NCBI GenBank assembly: GCA_018818165.1
Contig: JAHISP010000071.1
Location: 62,001 to 126,000, forward strand
From: Bacteroidota bacterium
GTDB lineage: Bacteria; Bacteroidota; Ignavibacteria; Ignavibacteriales; Melioribacteraceae
Length of the DNA: 64,000 bases
Direction: 5' to 3'
Position 1 is the stretch's first letter. Each line of letters opens with the position of its first letter. The position numbers were made by a program, and so were the translations under genes. Of this stretch, positions 55,565 to 64,000 are shown piece after piece. The notes beneath the pieces are model-generated. The model ran no database searches. It was given only the letters and a program-made list of their open reading frames with translations, and was not told the origin of the DNA.

Positions 55565-56651
55565 ATTCTTTCAATTTTCGATAAAGCGTACGTTCACTTA
55601 TGTTTAATAGCTTTGATGTAAGCTTTTTATTCCATTTTGTATAATCCAAAGCATGTTTAATCGCATTTTTTTCCAAATCACTTATAGGAATTATTTTACT
55701 TTCCTGAACACTATTATCTTCAATATTATTATAATTTAATCTAGCAATATTTTTTAAATCGTTTATATCTTTTTTAATATCAATTAAAGCTCTGTAAATC
55801 ATTTCTCTATCAAGAGCATCTGATGGTCTATCTAAATATACAGGTAGATTCATATTCTCTTTAAAAGCTGCTGGCTTGGAAAGTAGTAAATTAAAAGACT
55901 TAGCAGTAATTTTGCCAGTACTATTTAATGCTAGTGCAGATTCAATTGTGTTTTTCAATTCTCTAATATTTCCGGGCCAATAATAGTTTAGCAATAAATC
56001 TGTAACATCGTCACTATATTCAAATTGTGGTAGATTATTTCTTTCGGAATAATTTTTAATAAAATAATCAGCTAAAGGAAGAATATCTTCTCTTCGCTCA
56101 CGCAATGGCGGAATAGTTAACGTAACAGCTTTTAATCTAAAATATAAATCATTTCTAAATCGTTTATTTTGCACTTCAATTTCAAGTGATTTATTTGTTG
56201 CAGCAATTATTCTTACATCAACAGAAGTTACACGTTCACTACCTAAACGCATAAATTCATTGGTTTCCAATACTCTTAAAAGCTTAACTTGAGTAGTAAG
56301 CGACATTTCTCCAATTTCATCTAGGAAAAGAGTTCCTTTATCAGCAATTTCAAAATAACCTTTGCGAACATCAGTAGCACCAGTAAATGAACCTTTTTCA
56401 TGTCCAAAAAGTTCAGATTCAAGCAGTCCTTCAGGAATTGCTCCACAATTAACATTAACTAGATTTTTATGGGTTCTTTTGCTCGATTCATGAATAGCGC
56501 GCGCAAAAATTTCCTTTCCAACACCACTTTCACCGGTTAATAAAATGGAAATATCAGCATCTGCAACTTGCATAATTATATCCACCAAATCTTTTGTACG
56601 CTTAGATTTGCCAATAATACCGTGTTTTTTTTGGAATTCTTCTGTAGTCAT
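55551..56651 (-). CDS. Sigma-54-dependent transcriptional activator without receiver domain
   Basis: The 366-residue protein begins directly with the AAA+ domain: Walker A GESGVGKE (residues 40-47), the sigma-54-contacting loop GSFTGA (Ser in place of the first Ala of GAFTGA), and GTLFLDEIGEM. A C-terminal Fis-type HTH follows (TSKLLNISERTLYRKLKEYEIN). No response-regulator or GAF domain precedes it, a PspF-like layout, so it may be controlled by an unlinked protein. It is co-translated with lptE (14-bp overlap), which suggests an envelope-stress regulon; that is inferred. Confidence 0.92.
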   Translation of the reverse strand: MTTEEFQKKHGIIGKSKRTKDLVDIIMQVADADISILLTGESGVGKEIFARAIHESSKRTHKNLVNVNCGAIPEGLLESELFGHEKGSFTGATDVRKGYFEIADKGTLFLDEIGEMSLTTQVKLLRVLETNEFMRLGSERVTSVDVRIIAATNKSLEIEVQNKRFRNDLYFRLKAVTLTIPPLRERREDILPLADYFIKNYSERNNLPQFEYSDDVTDLLLNYYWPGNIRELKNTIESALALNSTGKITAKSFNLLLSKPAAFKENMNLPVYLDRPSDALDREMIYRALIDIKKDINDLKNIARLNYNNIEDNSVQESKIIPISDLEKNAIKHALDYTKWNKKLTSKLLNISERTLYRKLKEYEIN

Positions 56652-56724
56652 TAATCCATTTAAATATTAAATGCAAACTTACTAAAGGAATTGAAATTTC
56701 ACTAATAATTATTATGATAAAATG

Positions 56725-57495
56725 TCAAATAGTCGGATATACCTTCATACCGTCATAAGTAATAAATATTTTGTTTTTTAATTTATATGATAATTTTGAA
56801 TGCTTATCTACAATTCCATCATTATCGTTTATATGAACTAGATATACTTTTTCTACAAAAGAATTTTCTAGATAATTTATTATGTGATAAAAAGAAACAT
56901 GAGTGGATTCAACAATTAAATATTTTGGAAAAAATTCATTAAAAAGAGATAAATCTGCTATTGAGCCAATATCTGAAGTATAATGGATTGAAATTTCAGC
57001 ATCCATAATTAATATCGATGCTGAAACAAAATTATTTTTTGGAATCAATTTTACATTGTGTTTGTTGGTTATATGCGTGTTCTGGAGTGGTAAAATGCCA
57101 AAATTTTCATCAAAAAGTATTTTCTGTCCAAAATTATATCCTATTATTTTAAACAAGAAATTAAAAGTTTCTGGAAATAGAAATGATGAAAAAAGAAAAT
57201 TATTTGCAAAATTGACAAATGATGAATGAATATAAAAGTATAAAGGCTTTGTTCTTTCTGCCATTTTCATTTGTGTTAATAAAGAAGCAATTCCAGAAAA
57301 GTGATCAGAATGAGTGTGAGTAATAAATATTGAGTCAATTTTATTTAGGTCAATTTCTAAACTTAATAGTGCCTTCGAAATTCCATCACCAGTATCAATT
57401 AGAAGAGAATGATTTTTACTGCTTATTAATAATGACGTATGAAATCTTTTTAGTTGCGTCTTTCCTGAACCAGTTCCAACGAATGTAACTTCCAA
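56725..57495 (-). CDS. Metallo-beta-lactamase-fold hydrolase (RNase Z-like)
   Basis: The 256-residue protein begins with FVGTGSG and a Ser-rich strand and has the zinc motif HTHSDHFSG (about residues 59-67). Further ligands are likely in YTSDIG and in VYLVHIND. The overall layout is that of short RNase Z/ElaC or phosphodiesterase-type MBL proteins, but the RNase Z exosite is not evident. The exact substrate cannot be read from sequence. It starts 12 bp downstream of the SPOR gene. Confidence 0.8.
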   Translation of the reverse strand: MEVTFVGTGSGKTQLKRFHTSLLISSKNHSLLIDTGDGISKALLSLEIDLNKIDSIFITHTHSDHFSGIASLLTQMKMAERTKPLYFYIHSSFVNFANNFLFSSFLFPETFNFLFKIIGYNFGQKILFDENFGILPLQNTHITNKHNVKLIPKNNFVSASILIMDAEISIHYTSDIGSIADLSLFNEFFPKYLIVESTHVSFYHIINYLENSFVEKVYLVHINDNDGIVDKHSKLSYKLKNKIFITYDGMKVYPTI

Positions 57496-57507
57496 AATAT
57501 TTACCTT

Positions 57508-58203
57508 TTAATTAAGCGGAATAACTCGTCCAACTAAATTGTATTCCTTTTTCAACTCATCAAGAATTGGTTTTGCCGAGCTCTCATTAGTAAATTTTCC
57601 AATTATAACTACGTTTAATAGTGAAGCGCCAATTTCTTTTGTGTAAGTTTCGGAATAAATCCCTTTTTCCTCAAACTTTTTTTTGAGATTATTTGCATTG
57701 GTTCTGTTTAAGAAAGCTCCAGCTTGCACTGTAAATTCAAATTGTGCTGCTTTTTTTTGTTCTATGTTTACTATCGTTTTTTCTTCAGATTCACTCATTA
57801 TAAAAGCTTCTTCACTTGGTAAAGTTCTATCTGCGGCTCTAATATATGGCGAGTTTGGATAGCCTTTTTCCAGTTTTGATAAATATTGTTGAGCTTTGTT
57901 ATAAATTCCAAGTGAATAATAGTATGAAAAAACTCGATAAAGTGCGGCATCGGCAAATTGTGATTTTGGAAACTTTGTATAAACATCGGAATATTTTGTT
58001 AATGCTTCATCACCATTTTCAGTTAGTACAGCATCTAAAAATTGAACATTTGGATCATTGGGGTACTGATTTGCCAATTTTCTAAAATCACTTGTTGCTT
58101 CTGCAATTTCACCGTTTTCAATTTGTTTTAGAACCGAAACAATATCTACTTGAGCAAATGCGATTGAAGCAAAAAGGAGCATATAAATTAAAGTAAGTTT
58201 CAT
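57508..58203 (-). CDS. Exported TPR and SPOR-domain protein
   Basis: The 231-residue protein has a signal peptide (MKLTLIYMLLFASIAFA), tetratricopeptide-like helices in the middle (about residues 25-125: FRKLANQYPNDPNVQFLDAV, YYSLGIYNKAQQYL), and a C-terminal SPOR domain beginning FTVQAGAFLNRTNANNLKKK. SPOR domains bind denuded glycan strands at division sites. The combination suggests a septal or envelope scaffold. It is followed 12 bp later by the MBL gene. Confidence 0.88.
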   Translation of the reverse strand: MKLTLIYMLLFASIAFAQVDIVSVLKQIENGEIAEATSDFRKLANQYPNDPNVQFLDAVLTENGDEALTKYSDVYTKFPKSQFADAALYRVFSYYYSLGIYNKAQQYLSKLEKGYPNSPYIRAADRTLPSEEAFIMSESEEKTIVNIEQKKAAQFEFTVQAGAFLNRTNANNLKKKFEEKGIYSETYTKEIGASLLNVVIIGKFTNESSAKPILDELKKEYNLVGRVIPLN

Positions 58204-58303
58204 TTTTATATTCTCTATTAATTACTAACTTGAAACTAACGTAAAAATTTGTGTTAATCAATTTAATCAGCATAAAACATAATAAATCCGCTTTATCTGG
58301 ATT

Positions 58304-59635
58304 CTATCTTTTATAAACATCTGTAATTTCAAGAAACTCACCAAATAGTGTTGCGGAAGTAGCTTTGTAAATTTTTACTTTTACATAATCTCCAATTTGC
58401 ACATTTTCTGCAACTGGTAGAATTACAATTTTATTTGTTCCAGTTCTTCCAGAATAAAACTGGTCTGATTTTTTGCTTAAATTTTCGATTAGGACAATAT
58501 CTTCAGTTCCGATTAATTTTTGATTAATTTCATATGCAATTTTCTGCTGCTGATCAATTATTTCCGTTAATCTACGCGATTTAACATCTTCTGGAACGTC
58601 ATCAGCCATTTTGAATGCACGAGTGCCTTCTCTTGGAGAATATTTAAACATGTATGCACCGTCGTATCTAACTTTTGCCATAACATCCAAAGTCATTTTA
58701 TGCTCTTCTTCTGTTTCAGTAGGGAAACCAGCAATTATATCTGTTGAAAAAGTGACTCCTGGAATAATTTTTCTGGCGCGTTCAATAATTCCAAGATAAT
58801 GCTCAATTGTATATGTTCGGTTCATTTCCAACAAAACTCTATCGGAGCCAGACTGGACAGGTAAATGAATATAATTGCAAAGATTATCATGCTCTGAAAT
58901 GGCATAAAGCAATTTATCCGATAAATCTTGTGGATGTGAAGTTGTAAATCTAATTCGTAAATTTTTATCTACTTCGGCACAAGCAACTAGTAAATCCGCA
59001 AAGTCATTTTCACCATCGGAATATGAATTTACGTTTTGTCCAAGCAAAGTAACTTCCCTAAATCCCTTTTCAGAAAGTCGGCGTACTTCTTCAACTATTG
59101 ATTCCATTTTGCTGCTTCGTTCTCTTCCTCTCGTGAAAGGAACAACGCAATATGTGCAAAATTTATCGCATCCACGCATTACTGAAATCCAAGCGGAAAG
59201 ACCTTCTTCTCTATATGGCTCAATATCTTCGTATGTTTCAGTTCTGGAAAGTTTTACACCAATACCTTTTTCACCCGCAACGGCAGTATCAATAAATTCT
59301 GGAATTCTACGATATTCATCAGGCCCAACAACAAGATCAACCATTTTTTGTTTGTCAATTAAATCTTCGCGTAAACGTTCTGCCATGCATCCAAGAATAC
59401 CGATGACTAAATTAGGATTTTTCTGTTTCAATGTACCAATTGTTCCCAATCTTCCATGTATTCGTTGTTCCGCATTATCACGTACGCTGCATGTATTTAG
59501 GAAAACAACATCGGCAGAATCTATTTCTTTAGTTAATTCGTAACCTTTATTATTCAAAATTCCCATTACAACTTCAGTATCAGCCAAGTTCATCTGACAA
59601 CCATATGTTTCTATATAAACTTTATTTTTATTCAT
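58304..59635 (-). CDS. miaB: tRNA-2-methylthio-N6-isopentenyladenosine synthase MiaB
   Basis: The 443-residue radical-SAM methylthiotransferase has the N-terminal UPF0004 domain with Cys13, Cys49 and Cys83. The radical-SAM cluster motif is CDKFCTYC (Cys156, Cys160, Cys163), and a C-terminal TRAM domain ends in VKIYKATSATLFGEF. It adds the 2-methylthio group to i6A37 of tRNAs reading UNN codons. No neighbouring modification gene was seen. Confidence 0.96.
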   Translation of the reverse strand: MNKNKVYIETYGCQMNLADTEVVMGILNNKGYELTKEIDSADVVFLNTCSVRDNAEQRIHGRLGTIGTLKQKNPNLVIGILGCMAERLREDLIDKQKMVDLVVGPDEYRRIPEFIDTAVAGEKGIGVKLSRTETYEDIEPYREEGLSAWISVMRGCDKFCTYCVVPFTRGRERSSKMESIVEEVRRLSEKGFREVTLLGQNVNSYSDGENDFADLLVACAEVDKNLRIRFTTSHPQDLSDKLLYAISEHDNLCNYIHLPVQSGSDRVLLEMNRTYTIEHYLGIIERARKIIPGVTFSTDIIAGFPTETEEEHKMTLDVMAKVRYDGAYMFKYSPREGTRAFKMADDVPEDVKSRRLTEIIDQQQKIAYEINQKLIGTEDIVLIENLSKKSDQFYSGRTGTNKIVILPVAENVQIGDYVKVKIYKATSATLFGEFLEITDVYKR

Positions 59636-59994
59636 CTAAATCAAAACCTTTCTTCAAACAATTTATCTTAGTTATAATTTGCAAAAATTATCAATGCAAA
59701 TATATAGAATTTCTAAATAATTAGGACACTTAGTCTATTCTTTTGTAATTTTGCTACTGATGTCCAAAAAAATATGAGTTAAAGTATTTCACGATATAAT
59801 GATGGAAATTGTGGTTAGATTTACACTTAACCGATAGAGTCGAAAATGAGAAAATTCCCGCAATTTTTTCATAAAAAAGACATTATTATTATTAAAACAA
59901 TGCTTTTGGAGATAGAAATTGCGGGAATTTATTTTTGCATATTTTTATTTTGGTCAGAATTATGTTTTGCAGATAAATTAATAGTGTTAAAAAA
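59636..59994. other. 359-bp gap between miaB and rpiA, with an inverted repeat
   Basis: The two flanking genes are divergent, so the gap should hold both promoters. It also holds a perfect 15-bp inverted repeat (arms 59852-59866 and 59916-59930). Nothing coding was seen. Confidence 0.5.
59852..59930. repeat. Inverted repeat, 15-bp perfect arms around 49 bp
   Basis: AAATTCCCGCAATTT (59852-59866) is the exact reverse complement of AAATTGCGGGAATTT (59916-59930). The core TTGCGGGAAT also occurs once at 28903-28912. It may be a small MITE-like element or a long hairpin in the rpiA leader; the downstream start is 65 bp away. Confidence 0.7.
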
Positions 59995-60690
59995 ATGAAT
60001 GATCAAGAAATATTAAAAAGAAAATCGGCTGAAAAAGCTGTAGAATTTGTGAAGTCTGGAATGATTCTTGGCTTTGGAACAGGCTCAACATTTAATCATG
60101 TTTTATATGTGCTTGCCGAAAAATTGAAATCATGTGAAATTTCAAATATTGTTGGAATTCCATCATCCGAAAAAACACAAAAATTAGCTTCAGAATTAAA
60201 CATTCCAACTTCTACATTAGATAATTTTCCAATACTTGATTTAACAATTGACGGTGCTGATGAAGTTGATGTAAAATTAAATGTTATTAAAGGAGGCGGG
60301 GGAGCGCATTTTCGTGAAAAAATTATTGCTCAAGCAAGCAAAAAATATATTATTATTGTGGATGAATCTAAAATCTCCAAATCGCTTGGTGAAAAATGGG
60401 CTGTTCCAGTTGAAGTAATACAAATGGCTTACCAAGTTGAGTTACAATTTCTGCAATCACTTGGTGCGGAAGTTAAACCACGCTTAGATAGCGAAGGCAA
60501 TTTATTTATTACTGATGAAGGCAATAACATTATTGATGCAAATTTTGGAGTGATTAAAAATCCTAAAAAATTGGCTAGAAAATTAGAAAAACGCGCTGGC
60601 ATTGTTGAGCACGGAATTTTTGTAAATATGGCTGATTTTGTTATTGTTGCAAAAGAAAGCGGAATTGAAGTCTTGAAGAAAGGTGAGTAA
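59995..60690 (+). CDS. rpiA: Ribose-5-phosphate isomerase A
   Basis: The 231-residue protein carries the RpiA motifs LGFGTGSTFNH (phosphate loop), LDLTIDGADEVD, IKGGGGAHFREK and GIVEHGIF. It interconverts ribose 5-phosphate and ribulose 5-phosphate in the pentose phosphate pathway. It ends 3 bp before the end of the convergent Fic gene, with no terminator between them. Confidence 0.95.
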   Translation: MNDQEILKRKSAEKAVEFVKSGMILGFGTGSTFNHVLYVLAEKLKSCEISNIVGIPSSEKTQKLASELNIPTSTLDNFPILDLTIDGADEVDVKLNVIKGGGGAHFREKIIAQASKKYIIIVDESKISKSLGEKWAVPVEVIQMAYQVELQFLQSLGAEVKPRLDSEGNLFITDEGNNIIDANFGVIKNPKKLARKLEKRAGIVEHGIFVNMADFVIVAKESGIEVLKKGE

Positions 60691-60693
60691 AGT

Positions 60694-61650
60694 TTAAAAA
60701 GATGATTTATAGAAGGTTTTATTTTTATCTCCATATTTTGTTAAATATTTTTTTTCAACACCATTTGCCAAATCTCTGCTTGCAGTTGCAGATGAGATTC
60801 CTTTGAAAAAATTCATATAATCTTTTCGTGTAAATTCATTTGTGTTCAAGGATATAAAATGCTCTAATCGTTGTGTGCTAGATAATGTTATATTGTTAAT
60901 ATTCAACAAATTAATGAGCGATTTTTCCAATACTTTAAGCATATACTCGATAAATACTGTTGAATTGCCATTTTTATCACTTGCTTCTAAAGCATTATAA
61001 TACTCTTCTTGAGTTTGATTAATTAGCGTTTCAAATGGCAAGTTTTCAAAAACTGGATATTGCTGCATTAAAATTACAGTTTGCCAAAGTCTTCCCATTC
61101 TTCCATTGCCGTCCAAAAAAGGGTGAATGAATTCTACTTCATAATGAAAAACGCAACTTTTGATTAAATTTAGTTCGTCATAATTTTTTAAATACTTGAA
61201 CAAATCATCCATTAATTGGGGAACTCTTTCTGCAGGTGGAGCTAAATGAGTTATTTCCGAACCTTTAAATATGCCGACACCTTGAGTTCGGTATTTTCCA
61301 GAATTTTCAACTAAATTATTCATTAACAATTTGTGCGCATTTAAAAATGAGCTATCTGAAAATGGTTTAAGTGACTTTATATTATCATATACTTTAATTG
61401 CATTAGTTACTTCCAAAATATCTTTTTTTGAACCAACTACTTTTTTATTTTCTACTAATGCTGTTATCTGTTCTTCTGATAACGAATTTCCTTCAATTTT
61501 TAATGATGAATGAATTGTCTTGATCTTATTTTGTTTTCTTAACTGTGGTGAAGCATTTCCAATATAATTTGCATTTACTTCACCAATTTTTTCTGAAATT
61601 GACGAAACTAATCTTAAAGTATTTGTTGTTATTTCATATGGTGGTTTCAT
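60694..61650 (-). CDS. Fic-family AMP-transferase with N-terminal inhibitory helix
   Basis: The 318-residue protein has the complete active site HPFLDGNGRMGR (His176 to Arg187), so it should be able to transfer AMP from ATP to target hydroxyls. An N-terminal auto-inhibition motif (S/T)xxxE(G/N) is present as Ser49 to Gly54 in SLKIEG, marking a class II Fic that is silenced by its own helix. The C-terminal part is a winged-helix-like segment (LEHFISLNTNEFTRKDYMNFFKGISSATASRDL), usual for DNA-binding Fic proteins of this subgroup. Its target is unknown. Confidence 0.9.
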   Translation of the reverse strand: MKPPYEITTNTLRLVSSISEKIGEVNANYIGNASPQLRKQNKIKTIHSSLKIEGNSLSEEQITALVENKKVVGSKKDILEVTNAIKVYDNIKSLKPFSDSSFLNAHKLLMNNLVENSGKYRTQGVGIFKGSEITHLAPPAERVPQLMDDLFKYLKNYDELNLIKSCVFHYEVEFIHPFLDGNGRMGRLWQTVILMQQYPVFENLPFETLINQTQEEYYNALEASDKNGNSTVFIEYMLKVLEKSLINLLNINNITLSSTQRLEHFISLNTNEFTRKDYMNFFKGISSATASRDLANGVEKKYLTKYGDKNKTFYKSSF

Positions 61651-61723
61651 ATTGTCTTTATCGTGATACTATCATTTGATACTATCAAATTTAATTGTTT
61701 CGTTGCAGATTTACAATTGTTTT

Positions 61724-63019
61724 TTATTTCAAATCCATAATTAGAGTTTTTTCAATAGCGTCAATTTGTTCATTGGGAATGCCAGCTTCATTTGCAAATA
61801 ATCTCCATTTTGAAACAGATTCAACAACTTCATCAATTATATTTGCAGCTTTTTTAATGTTCATGTTTTTTGCTAACTCCAGAATATCCTCGCTATTTAT
61901 ATTTTCACGCTTACCATTAATGCTCATTTGGTGAGCCTTCATCCACTTATTTGCAGGGTCGTAAGCATAAGTAATATCGTAAGCTGGAGAAAGACTCCAA
62001 TTTCCAGCTTTATCCATAAGGAATGAAATATTTTTTGTGTGGTCGTCCTGATTGCGAGCAATTACATTAAAAACCATTCGGCGTAATAATTCTTCCATTT
62101 GTGAATATGCCAATTTTAGCTGTCGCATAACCTGAAACGCTTGTTCGTAGGAATAAGCGTTTGAATAGCTATAATCGAAATGAGCAATTGCACAAAGAGT
62201 TTGCATATGCAATTTGGTATTTCCAATTCTATCAAAACGTTTGGTCATAAAGTGAGTTCTATTATTTTCGGTTAAAATTTTGGAATCCATAATATTTATT
62301 CCAGCATCTTTTGCCATTAAGTAATATGCAAACTCAATTTTGCCATATCCTTTTGGGTCGCCAAGTGCTTTGTTTGTAACTCCATCAAATTTGATTATCC
62401 AATATTCGTAATTTTCAAGACCATCAATTTGCCCTGAGCGAACATCTCCAGTAATTGGATTATAAGCAATAATTGCCTTAGCTCTTGCACCACCAGCAGA
62501 AGTTCCGACACTAATTATTTTTAATAAATCATCGCTAGTTTTGTGGATATTTCCTTCAAGAGTTTTTCTATCCGATAGAATTTCACCAGCTAATTTTACC
62601 AATTCATCAATTTCTATTTTATTTGAAACGCTATCGGAAGGCGACAATATTGGCTCATATTCCAAAGCTCCCATTCCTCTTTTTCCCGTGTAGCAAAGAC
62701 GTTCTATTGAATTAAAGCTGTTTGGGTCGCGACCTTGCTGTGCCAACCACGAGTCAATTATTTTGTTTCCAAAAGCATCTGGCAAACTATCTGCTAATAA
62801 TCCAGGCAAACCTTTATAAGTCTCTTTATTTAGTGCTGGAAATGAAAAAAGATTTTTACTCCCAATTGCTTTTTCAAGTGGCATTGTGAGTGGAGCAATA
62901 TTCAAACCAGATTTCAAAAATGATTTATCATATTCAAATGTTGCAGTTTCTGTATTTTCATTCCAAGCAATTGCACCAACTACATTGTTCCATATTTTTA
63001 CTTTTGCGACTTTTATCAT
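61724..63019 (-). CDS. hipA: HipA-like serine/threonine kinase toxin
   Basis: The 431-residue protein has the HipA N-terminal domain (VAKVKIWNNVVGAIAWNE), a HipA-N2 segment and the kinase-like C-terminal half. Catalytic features include YWIIKFDG, FMTKRFDR and the ARNQDDHTKNISF loop with its catalytic Asp. HipA phosphorylates glutamyl-tRNA synthetase in E. coli and causes persistence; the target here is unproven. Its start overlaps the HTH partner by 4 bp, so the two are co-translated. Confidence 0.9.
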   Translation of the reverse strand: MIKVAKVKIWNNVVGAIAWNENTETATFEYDKSFLKSGLNIAPLTMPLEKAIGSKNLFSFPALNKETYKGLPGLLADSLPDAFGNKIIDSWLAQQGRDPNSFNSIERLCYTGKRGMGALEYEPILSPSDSVSNKIEIDELVKLAGEILSDRKTLEGNIHKTSDDLLKIISVGTSAGGARAKAIIAYNPITGDVRSGQIDGLENYEYWIIKFDGVTNKALGDPKGYGKIEFAYYLMAKDAGINIMDSKILTENNRTHFMTKRFDRIGNTKLHMQTLCAIAHFDYSYSNAYSYEQAFQVMRQLKLAYSQMEELLRRMVFNVIARNQDDHTKNISFLMDKAGNWSLSPAYDITYAYDPANKWMKAHQMSINGKRENINSEDILELAKNMNIKKAANIIDEVVESVSKWRLFANEAGIPNEQIDAIEKTLIMDLK

Positions 63020-63348
63020 TTTACTTTCTTTTTAGGAGTAGCTCTTTTGCGATATTTCTCTTGAATTTCTAACAACTTCATTGGACTTATTTCAGGTTCT
63101 TCAAAAAACACGTTTAGTAAATCTAATTTATCTAGTGCTCTTAAAGCTTGTATTAATGTGAGGAGTGAAACCGAGCGACCTGCTTCCATTCGGCTAATTG
63201 TAACACGATTAAGACCAGAGCGAGTTGCAAGCTCATCTTGAGAAATATTTTGATTTAATCGCATTTGTTTAATTCCGCTACATATTTGTTGAACGAGTGC
63301 GGAATTGGACATTGAATATAAATTGCTACTGTAGCTTTTCTGATACAT
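63016..63348 (-). CDS. hipB: HipB-like HTH antitoxin (Xre/Cro-CI)
   Basis: This 110-residue protein has a helix-turn-helix at about residues 26-80 (IKQMRLNQNISQDELATRSGLNRVTISRMEAGRSVSLLTLIQAL). A basic, presumably flexible tail ends KRATPKKKVK. HipB dimers bind operators and HipA to repress the operon. It lies upstream of hipA with a 4-bp overlap. The palindrome TGTAAC-N6-GTTACA upstream is a candidate operator. Confidence 0.85.
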   Translation of the reverse strand: MYQKSYSSNLYSMSNSALVQQICSGIKQMRLNQNISQDELATRSGLNRVTISRMEAGRSVSLLTLIQALRALDKLDLLNVFFEEPEISPMKLLEIQEKYRKRATPKKKVK

Positions 63349-63425
63349 TACCTGACCTTTTGCATGTTGTTGTATCTTTTCTGCTACAAATATAAGAAAT
63401 AATTTAAGAAAAGCAAATTGTTTTA

Positions 63426-63443
63426 TGTAACAAAAATGTTACA
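63426..63443. promoter_or_regulatory. Palindrome upstream of hipB, candidate operator
   Basis: TGTAAC (63426-63431) and GTTACA (63438-63443) are perfect inverted arms six bases apart, 78 bp before the hipB start on the minus strand. HipB-type antitoxins bind such two-fold sites to repress their operon. The E. coli site is different in sequence, so this is inferred from location and symmetry. Confidence 0.45.
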
Positions 63444-63610
63444 ATATCTTTGAAATGGCTATATAATGTATCACAAAAGCTACATAATACTAATAATTAT
63501 AAAACACTGTTTTAAGTTAAATTAAAATTACCACTAACAATTTAGCAATAAAACAATCTCTCAATTTAGAAAAAATGAAAGTTTGATAACTATCAATCCA
63601 ACAAAATGAA

Positions 63611-64000
63611 TTATTTATAATTAGTAAACTGCGCCGAAAAATCGAAATCAGCATTTTTTATTGCAGCCATAACTGCTTGCAAATCATCAAGTTTTGCCCC
63701 TTGCACACGCACTCTTTCATCCATTATTTGAGCATTAACTTTTAGACCTAAATCTTTAATTAGCTTAGTAATTTTCTTACCATTTTCTTTTGAAATTCCG
63801 CTTTGAAGAGTTATTTTTTGGCGCAATCTTCCACCAGAAGCAGCTTCTACTTCTTCAGGATGCATAGATTTAAGCGAAAGTTGTCTTTTCAAAAATTTTG
63901 TTTGAATTATATCATACGAAGCCGCAAGTGAGTATTCATCTTTGGAATTTATCAAAATTACTTTATCCGTTTTGTTCAGCGAAACCTCTGTATTCGAAGC
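63611..64000 (-). CDS. YajQ-family nucleotide-binding protein (5' end cut by window)
   Basis: The reading frame on the minus strand is open from the window edge and ends at 63611. The visible 129 residues give the latter part of YajQ/DUF520. YajQ is about 160 residues long, so roughly 30 residues are outside the window. Visible features include DYSLAASYDIIQTKFLKRQL-like beta-alpha elements and NAQIMDERVRVQGAKLDDLQAVMAAIK near the end. YajQ members bind nucleic acid or cyclic di-GMP; the role here is not known. Confidence 0.88.
   Translation of the reverse strand, partial: ASNTEVSLNKTDKVILINSKDEYSLAASYDIIQTKFLKRQLSLKSMHPEEVEAASGGRLRQKITLQSGISKENGKKITKLIKDLGLKVNAQIMDERVRVQGAKLDDLQAVMAAIKNADFDFSAQFTNYK

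Overview
The window is strongly AT-rich, gene-dense bacterial DNA. Its content points to the Bacteroidota/Chlorobi/Ignavibacteria assemblage, most likely Ignavibacteria: a giant secreted protein with a type IX secretion (T9SS) sorting domain next to a PorV-like barrel, a GWxTD-domain protein, an ATP synthase operon without the beta and epsilon genes, a two-subunit methylmalonyl-CoA mutase, DUF6261 and DUF3108 proteins, and TTG/GTG starts among the ATGs. The assignment is inferred from gene content; no rRNA or tRNA gene was seen.

Layout. 1-4.8 kb: the tail of a probable outer-membrane barrel, a T9SS cargo protein and a PorV-like protein, closed by a clear terminator. 4.9-18.3 kb: a long co-directional housekeeping block. 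It runs GWxTD protein, lipid A-type acyltransferase, M23 peptidase, bactofilin, AtpI-like proteins, ATP synthase a-c-b-delta-alpha-gamma, ffh, then the classic rpsP-khpA-rimM-trmD-rplS set and an MqnA-like protein. 18.7-26.3 kb: YifB/ComM-like ATPase, a LapA-like protein and a lipoprotein, the MeaB GTPase, and a single-chain PurL.

26.3-34.0 kb is an accessory region. It starts with a duplicated purL 3' end and holds a Clp-fold SDH-type protease, a DUF6261 gene, orphan antitoxins, a YefM antitoxin with a frameshifted YoeB toxin, a MntA/HepT pair, a TlpA-like thioredoxin protein and several palindromic intergenic elements. The most unusual structure is immediately upstream of the DUF6261 gene. 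There a six-unit array repeats with an exact 41-bp period: about 27 bp are conserved and about 14 bp differ between units. No cas gene accompanies it. It resembles a miniature CRISPR-like or iteron-like array and is the best candidate here for an undescribed system.

34.0-42.3 kb holds a methylmalonyl-CoA module: both mutase subunits, biotin carboxyl carrier, biotin carboxylase and carboxyltransferase. With MeaB at 21-22 kb it interconverts propionyl-CoA and succinyl-CoA. 42.5-51.3 kb is an envelope-defence set: PGRP/amidase, alpha-2-macroglobulin lipoprotein with an intact thioester, and PbpC. 51.4-59.6 kb is a minus-strand run: DUF3108 protein, Mpg glycosylase, TPR protein, processive glycosyltransferase, LptE-like lipoprotein, sigma-54 activator, metallo-beta-lactamase-fold hydrolase, SPOR protein and MiaB. 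60.0-64.0 kb has RpiA, a Fic protein, a HipBA pair and a YajQ gene cut by the window end.
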